Below are positions 1 to 5,008 of a DNA stretch of 5,748 nucleotides, in pieces. Every line of letters starts with the position of its first letter. The first letter of the stretch is position 1. Both the position numbers and the translations under genes were made by a program. A model generated the notes under the pieces. It was not told the origin of the DNA, made no database searches, and saw nothing but the letters and a program-made list of their open reading frames with translations. The stretch covers positions 1 through 5,748 of the forward strand of contig CAJXDV010000062.1 in assembly GCA_913052435.1 (NCBI GenBank), written 5' to 3'. The stretch comes from an uncultured Pelagibacteraceae bacterium. GTDB lineage: Bacteria; Pseudomonadota; Alphaproteobacteria; Pelagibacterales; Pelagibacteraceae.

Positions 1-807
1 ATTAAACATGGGGAAAATATTATTGATATGGGTTGCCATGGTGCTATTTTTTTTGGAAGCACTGGTCAGTCACAATTAGTATCTTTAAGTGAGAAAATCC
101 AACTAATTAATAAATTACCAAATAGTAAATATAAAGATAAATTTATTATAGGAACGGGCCTGAATTCTTTAGCAGACACAATTAATTTGATGAAAATTTC
201 TAAGTCTCTGGGCTTTGACACATTTTTAATTATGCCTCCCGCTTATTATAAATATGGAGATGATAATGTTATCGATTTTTATTCAAGAATAATTAATGAA
301 ATCAATGAGAGCAAAATTATTTTGTACAATTTTGAAAAACTTTCAGGTTATAAATTTAGTAAAAGTTGCGTTGAAAAATTAGTAGAAAAATTCCCAAAAC
401 AAATTGTTGGAGTAAAAGATAGTTCTTATAATTTGTACGAAAATTTAAAAATTAAAAATTTTTCAGTTATGCCCGGTTCCGAGTCTAAGTTATTAAAAGG
501 ACTTGAGTTAGGTTGTTCAGGTGTAATTACTGCAACAACAAATGTGACAGCATCTTTGGCTAGAGAAGTTTATGATAATTTTATTAATAATTCTCCTCAG
601 CATTTGAATCAAAAATTATGTGATGTAAGAGCAACTTTTGAAAAATATAATTTAATATCAGGTCTTCATACATTCATGTCTCAAAAAAATGAAATTTTTA
701 AAAATATTTTACCACCATTAAAACTTTTATCAGAAAATGATAAAAATGAACTTCTTTTAAAATTAAAAAAATTAAACTTTGATATTGAAAATTTAAAGAC
801 TGCATAA
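1..807 (+). CDS. DHDPS/N-acetylneuraminate lyase-family aldolase, 5' end outside window
   Basis: This is a (beta/alpha)8-barrel class I aldolase/lyase that would form a Schiff base with a 2-oxo acid. The frame is open from base 1, and those first nine codons (IKHGENIID) read as the usual helix before the GSTG loop. The ATG at 28 is therefore internal, and roughly 25-30 N-terminal residues are missing. Counting from the Met at 28, the visible motifs are GSTGQ at 10-14, Tyr-Tyr at 73-74, catalytic Tyr100 in LYNF, Schiff-base Lys130 in GVKDSS, and a GVITATTNVTA segment near 165-175. The arginine that binds the second carboxylate in true dihydrodipicolinate synthase (YNVPSRTG) is Leu105 here. The YNFEKLSG and GSTG...SLSE segments look more like N-acetylneuraminate lyase or 2-keto-3-deoxygluconate aldolase. 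The family is secure but the substrate is unknown, so a dapA label would be unsafe. One base separates its stop from the next start, so translation is probably coupled. Confidence 0.88.
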   Translation: MKHGENIIDMGCHGAIFFGSTGQSQLVSLSEKIQLINKLPNSKYKDKFIIGTGLNSLADTINLMKISKSLGFDTFLIMPPAYYKYGDDNVIDFYSRIINEINESKIILYNFEKLSGYKFSKSCVEKLVEKFPKQIVGVKDSSYNLYENLKIKNFSVMPGSESKLLKGLELGCSGVITATTNVTASLAREVYDNFINNSPQHLNQKLCDVRATFEKYNLISGLHTFMSQKNEIFKNILPPLKLLSENDKNELLLKLKKLNFDIENLKTA

Positions 808-808
808 A

Positions 809-1996
809 ATGTATTTGGCGAACTTTCTTGATAAATTATTTAAATATGACGGATTTATTTTAATCGATTCGAATTCTAATAAATTTGTAATTGGCAAACC
901 ATTAAAAGAAAAACCTATAGAATTAAAATTATTAGACAAAAGTTTAAATTATAAATTACTTTTATATCCAGACTTATATTTTGGTGAAGCTTATACAAAT
1001 GGATCTCTAAAAATTGAAAATGGAACTCTTACAGAATTTTTAGACATAACTTTAAAAAATATAGGGAGAGGAGAAATTAATATTTACAATAGAATATTGA
1101 ATAAACTAAAAGGAACCTTTAGATATTTAACAAACTTTAATAAAATTATAGAATCAAAAAAAAATGTTAGTCATCACTACGACATTTCTGAAGAGCTTTA
1201 CGATTTATTTTTAGATTCACATAGACAATATTCATGTGCATATTTTAAAAATGAAAACGATACGTTGGAAGAAGCACAAGTAAATAAAATTGATCACATA
1301 ATAAAAAAACTTAACATCAAACCAAATCAAAAAGTTTTAGATATAGGTTCAGGTTGGGGAACACTTGGCATTGAGATAGCAAAAAAAACTAAAGCTACTG
1401 TAACAGGGATTACTCTTTCTAAGAATCAGCTTGAGTACAGCAATAATAAAGCCAAAGAAATGAATTTAAGTAATCAAGTTGAATTCAAATTAATAGATTA
1501 TCGACAGTTAAATGAAAAATTTAACAGAATAGTAAGTGTTGGAATGTTTGAACATGTTGGAAGAAAATATTATAAAACGTATTTTAATACGATCTCCAAA
1601 CTTTTAAAAGATAAAGGTGTTGCACTTATACACACTATAGGATCGACCAACCCGCCAAGAGACCCCCAGCCATGGATTACAAAATATATTTTTCCAGGTG
1701 GATACACACCAAGTTTAAGTGAATTAGCGTTACCAATAGAGAATTCTGGACTGATTATTTCTGATGTAGAAGTATTAAGAATGCATTACTCACACACTTT
1801 GAGACATTGGAAGGAAAGATTTTTGTCGAATAAAAACCTTATATTAGAGAAATTTGATGAAAAATTTATCAGAATGTGGGAATTTTATCTTGCCAGTTGT
1901 GAAATGGTATTTAAATGGGGAGATCAAGTTGTATTTCAATTGCAACTATCCAAAGATAATACATCGGTGCCTAACACTAGAGACTATATTTATTAA
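809..1996 (+). CDS. cfa: Cyclopropane-fatty-acyl-phospholipid synthase
   Basis: This SAM-dependent enzyme adds a methylene bridge across cis double bonds of acyl chains in membrane phospholipids, acting at the inner face of the membrane. At 395 residues it is full length compared with 382 in E. coli Cfa. An N-terminal domain (about 1-115) precedes the methyltransferase fold. Visible motifs are HHYDIS (122-127), YSCAYF with Cys143 matching E. coli Cys139, the SAM loop LDIGSGWG (177-184), MFEHVG with Glu248 matching Glu239, LIHTIG with His275 matching His266, PWITKYIFPGG (288-298), and MHYSHTLRHW with Tyr327 matching Tyr317. All the bicarbonate/active-site ligands I can align appear present. 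The C-terminal helix with WEFYLASCEMVFKWG (356-370) is also typical. The start at 809 follows the upstream stop by one base and has no clear Shine-Dalgarno, which points to translational coupling with the aldolase gene. No functional link between the two products is known to me. Confidence 0.95.
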   Translation: MYLANFLDKLFKYDGFILIDSNSNKFVIGKPLKEKPIELKLLDKSLNYKLLLYPDLYFGEAYTNGSLKIENGTLTEFLDITLKNIGRGEINIYNRILNKLKGTFRYLTNFNKIIESKKNVSHHYDISEELYDLFLDSHRQYSCAYFKNENDTLEEAQVNKIDHIIKKLNIKPNQKVLDIGSGWGTLGIEIAKKTKATVTGITLSKNQLEYSNNKAKEMNLSNQVEFKLIDYRQLNEKFNRIVSVGMFEHVGRKYYKTYFNTISKLLKDKGVALIHTIGSTNPPRDPQPWITKYIFPGGYTPSLSELALPIENSGLIISDVEVLRMHYSHTLRHWKERFLSNKNLILEKFDEKFIRMWEFYLASCEMVFKWGDQVVFQLQLSKDNTSVPNTRDYIY

Positions 1997-1999
1997 TTT

Positions 2000-2019
2000 A
2001 TTACTGATAAATCAGTAAT
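2000..2019. repeat. Perfect inverted repeat between cfa and the Lys-rich gene
   Basis: ATTACTGAT (2000-2008) and its exact reverse complement ATCAGTAAT (2011-2019) are separated by AA. As RNA it would fold into an 8-bp stem with a UAAA loop. As DNA it is a 20-bp dyad of operator size. It starts four bases after the cfa stop and ends nine bases before the next start codon. The downstream bases (TTAATTTC) are not a clean T tract, so a terminator is possible but not convincing. An operator or start-region hairpin for the downstream gene is equally plausible. Confidence 0.6.
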
Positions 2020-2028
2020 TTAATTTCA

Positions 2029-3237
2029 ATGAAAAAAAAAAGAAAAAAGAATTTAATAAAGAAAAAAAGAAAATTACCCAACTTGAGAAAATCAAAAAAG
2101 ATTATTATTAAAAGAATAAGAAAAAAAATAAAAAATAAAATTCAAAAAAATAAAAAAAAAAGAATTAGAAATAAAAAATATAAAATTAGATCAAAAAAAA
2201 AAAAATTAAAAAAGGTAATTAAAAGAAAAAAATCAGATAGCTTTATTTCAAAGTCTGTTAGGTTTGAAGAAAACCTTAAGTCAAAATTTAACTTTAAATT
2301 TAATTTCAACCTTTTAGTAATAGATAAGTTTATTGCAAAATTTTTCCAAAAAATTAAGAATAAAATTCAAGAATTTAAATCAATAAGAGTAGAGGAGAAA
2401 AGGAAGCTTAAGCTAGAGATTATAGAAAAAAAGGAAAAAGAAAAACTAGAACTAGAAAAACAAAAAAAAGAAGAAGAAACTCAAAATCTAAAATTAAAAG
2501 AAAAACAATTAAAAGATGAGGTGAGATTAGAAAAGAAAAGAACGAAAGATATAAAACTATTTTTAAGAAAAGAACAGGCAATTTTAAGACAAGAACAAGC
2601 GGAAAGACAAAAAAGATTTTTAGAAGAGTTAAAGCTTGAGAAACAAATTGATAAATTTAGAGTTAGAGAAGTTAAAGAATTAGAAAAGTTAGAGAAAGTT
2701 TCATTAAAAGAAAAAAGAGAAGATTACGCTGGACTTCAAGAAAGAATAGAAAAATTAAAAAATAAATACAGACTAATAAGAGATCAAAAAATTAGAGAAA
2801 GAGTAGAAGCCCTAGGTGTTCAAGTCCATGAGAGCGATGATAGAGAAGTTCTTTTAGAAAAGGAAAAAGAATATAATTTAAAAAGACAAAAAATAGAGCT
2901 TGCTTTAGAAAGTTTTTATAGAAGTGCTAATAGTTTAGTTTTTCAATTAAATAAAAGATATATTACTAAACATATGTCGATATTAAAATGTATAGATAGA
3001 AGATTTGAGACAGGAGAAATTTTTATTAAATGGGACGAATCAGCAGATGATGAATGGCTGATATTAATTTATATAAAAGACAATTCTCCAGATAAAGGGA
3101 TAATTATTGAAGACAAGTCAAATGAAGAAAAAAGTTTATCTCACGATTTTAAACCAAATGAAATCTTTAAAGCTTCTGATATGATGGTTGACTCTTTAAC
3201 TCAGCTTATTTCAAGAAAAAGAAATAAAGAGAATTAA
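2029..3237 (+). CDS. Lys/Arg-rich coiled-coil protein of unknown function
   Basis: I do not recognise this 402-residue protein. It has three parts. Residues 1-70 contain 42 Lys or Arg and a single acidic residue (Asp70), like the basic tails of histone-like or nucleic-acid-binding proteins. A short Phe-rich stretch (87-107, KFNFKFNFNLL) links to a long charged Glu/Lys/Leu coiled coil (about 115-295). The last ~105 residues look folded, with alternating hydrophobic strands (GEIFIKWDESADDEWLILIY at 329-348) and a C-terminal helix. No signal peptide or membrane segment is evident. The ATG at 2029 is the first possible start after an in-frame TAA at 2008, and the next Met is residue 316. There is no Shine-Dalgarno. 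The first 60 codons are mostly AAA and contain A runs of 10, 10 and 13. The intact frame and ordered C-terminus argue that it is a real gene. A nucleoid or RNA-associated role is only a guess from charge. Confidence 0.8.
   Translation: MKKKRKKNLIKKKRKLPNLRKSKKIIIKRIRKKIKNKIQKNKKKRIRNKKYKIRSKKKKLKKVIKRKKSDSFISKSVRFEENLKSKFNFKFNFNLLVIDKFIAKFFQKIKNKIQEFKSIRVEEKRKLKLEIIEKKEKEKLELEKQKKEEETQNLKLKEKQLKDEVRLEKKRTKDIKLFLRKEQAILRQEQAERQKRFLEELKLEKQIDKFRVREVKELEKLEKVSLKEKREDYAGLQERIEKLKNKYRLIRDQKIRERVEALGVQVHESDDREVLLEKEKEYNLKRQKIELALESFYRSANSLVFQLNKRYITKHMSILKCIDRRFETGEIFIKWDESADDEWLILIYIKDNSPDKGIIIEDKSNEEKSLSHDFKPNEIFKASDMMVDSLTQLISRKRNKEN
2193..2205 (+). repeat. 13-base A homopolymer inside the coding sequence
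   Basis: Thirteen consecutive A residues encode the end of Ser55 and Lys56-59 of the Lys/Arg-rich protein. Two further runs of ten A lie in the same gene at 2032-2041 (directly after the start codon) and 2152-2161. Runs this long are known hotspots for polymerase slippage and for sequencing errors. The frame is nevertheless preserved through all three. Confidence 0.9.
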
Positions 3238-3268
3238 AAAAAACATTATAAATAAAGGTTTTTTTAAT
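3234..3268. terminator. Possible bidirectional terminator between convergent genes
   Basis: The arms TTAAAAAAAAC (3234-3244) and GTTTTTTTAA (3258-3267) pair with one bulged A around a 13-base loop. Both strands end the hairpin in a run of seven or eight T. The stop codons of both convergent genes (3235-3237 on plus, 3264-3266 on minus) fall inside the arms. The stem is almost all A-T, so it is thermodynamically weak. The call rests on position and symmetry rather than stability. Confidence 0.4.
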
Positions 3269-4688
3269 CATTAACATAAACAGATACTCCTCTTAAATTT
3301 ATATCTACGTCAAATTTTTTATGTAGCGGAGGAAAAGCTCTTTGTGAACAATCAAGTCTATCACAAGTTCTACATGAGACGCCAATTGGAATCTCAAATT
3401 TTTTATCATTTATATTAAGATTTTCAGTGTATACAAAATCTTTTGCATACTTAGCCTGACAGCCAAGCCCAATTGATAGCATACTTTTTGACTCTCCAAA
3501 TCTTCCAATACCTTTCTCAACAGTTCTTGCTATGCAAACATATTTTTCTCCATTTGACATTTTACTTACAGCCGCATGAATTTTTCCAGGAGTAGTAAAT
3601 GCTGAATAAATATTCCATCTTGGACAAGCTCCGCCATACCTAGGTATTTCAATACCTGAAAGAGAAAATCTTTTTGAAATATTACCAGCTATATCTACTC
3701 TGAGCATATGAAATGGAATTCCAGGAAGTTTTGGATCTTGCAAACAACACACTCTATGAGCCACTTGCTCAAAAGATGTTGCAAAGGTATTTTGCAATAA
3801 TTCTAAATCATATTTTAATTTATGGCATTCTTGATGAAATAATTTGTAAGGCATAAGAATTGCCGCACCGCAATAGTTTAATAAAGCAACTCTAGTTAAT
3901 TTCTTAGACTCTTCTGTTGGAAAAAAAAAATTTGATAGACATTTCTCTATTTCATTATTTGCACCTTCTTGTGCAATTTGGGAAGCAGCATATAGTTTTT
4001 TTGTTTCCAGAGTTATATAATCAGATAAAAAAAGTTCTTTAGTATCTTTTTTATATATTTTTGAAAATGGTTTTCCTTGCTCAGGAATAATATCTTTAAC
4101 TGTGATACCATATTCCATTTTTAAAAAATCACATAAAGATAAATATCTTGTTCGATTATTTTTTTGTATTTTTAGAAAATTTTTTTCTGCAAATTCTTCA
4201 AGTTTAGGGAAATAATTTTTGTTTTCTTGAAAAAAATCAGCAACAACTTCTCCAGGAAAAGAGTTTTTTCTATTGTCAACCATTTTACCGGATAATTTTT
4301 CAATTTTATTTATCAGCTCATGATCTTTTTTTTTTAAAATATCTCCCAACCTTATTAATGCCCTACCAATCTTTGGATTACTATTTGCTAAATCTTTGAC
4401 TTCAGGTCCTAAAATGTCCAAGTCTTCAAATAACTTATCATCTAACAATTCAGATATTGTATTAAACATATTAATGTCTGATTTGTTAGTGAGATCAGAA
4501 ATATTTATTTTTAATTCTTCACAGATTTTTAAAAGAAGTTCTCCATCAATTTTTCTTTTTCCACCTTCAATTAATGTCAAATAGCTTGGAGAAATGTTAA
4601 GTTGTGATGCAAGTTTATTTGCTTGGAGACCGGCTTGTCTTCTAAAAGCCTTTATTTTTGGTCCAATTTTTAAATCTAATTGACTCAT
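3264..4688 (-). CDS. ScfR/RamB-family XRE transcriptional regulator
   Basis: This is a cytoplasmic DNA-binding regulator of the short-chain fatty acyl-CoA regulator family, which includes RamB, PccR, MccR and IbcR. It is 474 residues long, normal for the family. An XRE helix-turn-helix spans about 8-65 (LASQLNISPSYLTLIEGGKR). A degenerate ImmA/IrrE-like domain spans about 150-285 and has NYCGAAILMPY at 271-281. The C-terminal ScfR domain (formerly DUF2083) carries RYGGACPRW (350-358) and the family's cysteine motif CRTCDRLDCSQRAFPP, with Cys439, Cys442 and Cys447. The HExxH protease motif is absent (QIAQEGANNE at 238-247), so a sensing role is expected. The start is fixed: an in-frame TAA lies directly before the ATG. 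No Shine-Dalgarno is visible. It diverges from the small ORF and aceA. One TTTGTAAA cluster begins six bases upstream of its start codon, so autoregulation is likely. RamB homologues regulate isocitrate lyase in Corynebacterium and Mycobacterium, which makes aceA the natural target here. Confidence 0.93.
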   Translation of the reverse strand: MSQLDLKIGPKIKAFRRQAGLQANKLASQLNISPSYLTLIEGGKRKIDGELLLKICEELKINISDLTNKSDINMFNTISELLDDKLFEDLDILGPEVKDLANSNPKIGRALIRLGDILKKKDHELINKIEKLSGKMVDNRKNSFPGEVVADFFQENKNYFPKLEEFAEKNFLKIQKNNRTRYLSLCDFLKMEYGITVKDIIPEQGKPFSKIYKKDTKELFLSDYITLETKKLYAASQIAQEGANNEIEKCLSNFFFPTEESKKLTRVALLNYCGAAILMPYKLFHQECHKLKYDLELLQNTFATSFEQVAHRVCCLQDPKLPGIPFHMLRVDIAGNISKRFSLSGIEIPRYGGACPRWNIYSAFTTPGKIHAAVSKMSNGEKYVCIARTVEKGIGRFGESKSMLSIGLGCQAKYAKDFVYTENLNINDKKFEIPIGVSCRTCDRLDCSQRAFPPLHKKFDVDINLRGVSVYVND

Positions 4689-4694
4689 TTACTA

Positions 4695-4725
4695 TTTGTA
4701 AACTTTGTAAATTATTATTTACAAA
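4695..4725. promoter_or_regulatory. Half-site cluster A, putative ScfR operator
   Basis: Two exact copies of TTTGTAAA (4695-4702 and 4704-4711) lie 9 bp apart in direct orientation. An exact inverted copy, TTTACAAA, follows at 4718-4725. The second and third copies form a perfect palindrome with 9-bp arms (4704-4712 and 4717-4725) around TATT. The core differs by one base from TTTGCAAA, reported for the ScfR protein PccR. The cluster sits just upstream of the regulator's start codon and upstream of the plus-strand -10 element, so it could serve both promoters. Protein binding is inferred. Confidence 0.75.
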
Positions 4726-4742
4726 AAATTTATTTAATTTAC

Positions 4743-4751
4743 TGGTATAAT
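4743..4751 (+). promoter_or_regulatory. Extended -10 promoter element for the small ORF and aceA
   Basis: TGGTATAAT is an exact TGn plus TATAAT extended -10. No good -35 lies at 16-18 bp (the sequence there is A-rich), which extended -10 promoters tolerate. Transcription would begin near 4757-4759, giving a leader of about 40 bases to the small ORF start. The element lies between the two half-site clusters. TATAAA at 4786-4791 is an alternative -10 that would give a leaderless message starting near 4798. Confidence 0.6.
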
Positions 4752-4758
4752 AATCTTT

Positions 4759-4798
4759 TTTGTAGAATTTGTAAATATTGTAAATTATAAAATTTACA
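4759..4798. promoter_or_regulatory. Half-site cluster B, putative ScfR operator in the 5' leader
   Basis: Three direct half-sites sit at strict 9-bp spacing: TTTGTAGA (4759-4766), TTTGTAAA (4768-4775) and ATTGTAAA (4777-4784). The outer two each have one mismatch. A perfect inverted pair TGTAAATT (4779-4786) and AATTTACA (4791-4798) with a 4-bp spacer repeats the direct-plus-inverted layout of cluster A. The cluster covers the predicted transcription start and runs into the ATG of the small ORF. A bound protein there would block initiation or elongation. Confidence 0.65.
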
Positions 4799-4962
4799 TG
4801 AACAAAAATAGAATTAATACCACAGAAAATAACGATCAAACTACTAATCAACAGGAACATAAAGATTATAAGAGCAGGGGAGTTTATTTGAGAGACGATC
4901 ATTGCGACTGGGGATCTAGTGGAATGAATGAATTTACAGAAGAATTTAAGAAAAATAAATAA
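4798..4962 (+). CDS. Small 54-residue hypothetical protein upstream of aceA
   Basis: An ATG at 4798 opens a 54-codon frame ending in TAA at 4960-4962, 46 bases before aceA and in the same direction. I do not recognise the product. It is hydrophilic. The N-terminal half is rich in Asn, Gln and Thr (NNDQTTNQQEHKDY) and looks disordered. The C-terminal half is more distinctive, with GVYLRDDHCDWGSSG (27-41), a single Cys35, Trp37, and an acidic/basic tail. No signal peptide or membrane segment is present. The wobble positions are mostly A or T like its neighbours, while G and C concentrate in codon positions one and two of the second half. There is no Shine-Dalgarno, and the start codon abuts half-site cluster B. 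It could be a genuine small protein of the aceA operon or a translated leader. An overlapping antisense frame is considered a shadow. Confidence 0.6.
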   Translation: MNKNRINTTENNDQTTNQQEHKDYKSRGVYLRDDHCDWGSSGMNEFTEEFKKNK

Positions 4963-4994
4963 ATTCATTTATCAAAGTTAAAATCAATTAAACA

Positions 4995-4999
4995 AAGGA
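4995..4999 (+). promoter_or_regulatory. Ribosome binding site of aceA
   Basis: AAGGA lies nine bases before the ATG at 5009 within a purine-rich stretch (4994-5005). It is the clearest Shine-Dalgarno in the window; cfa, the Lys-rich gene, the regulator and the small ORF show none. This supports 5009 as the aceA start and suggests aceA is translated independently of the small ORF. Confidence 0.7.
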
Positions 5000-5008
5000 A
5001 AAGAGCAA

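Noticed and set aside
28..30. ATG at 28 as the start of the first gene
   Set aside because: The frame is open to base 1 and the upstream codons match the expected family helix, while a start here would remove the first strand of the barrel. The true start lies outside the window.
4396..4584. Plus-strand open frame of 62 codons inside the regulator gene
   Set aside because: Antisense to the helix-turn-helix and linker coding region of a clear gene; the Ser/Asn-rich product has no recognisable feature.
4642..4968. Minus-strand open frame of 108 codons overlapping the regulator start, the divergent spacer and the small ORF
   Set aside because: It overlaps the start of the well-supported regulator in another frame, crosses the operator and promoter region, and its product is a low-complexity Ile/Phe/Asn/Lys translation typical of AT-rich noncoding strand. 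Read as an antisense shadow.
4927..4969. Inverted repeat AATGAATTT (4927-4935) / AAATTCATT (4961-4969) spanning the small ORF stop
   Set aside because: Nine A/T-rich base pairs around a 25-base loop with no following T tract. Such pairs are expected by chance at this composition, so an attenuator was not called.
4963..5008. Possible riboswitch before aceA, considered because glycine riboswitches control malate synthase in SAR11
   Set aside because: The 46-base gap has no aptamer-like conserved core or stable G/C stems; it shows only a purine-rich ribosome binding site.
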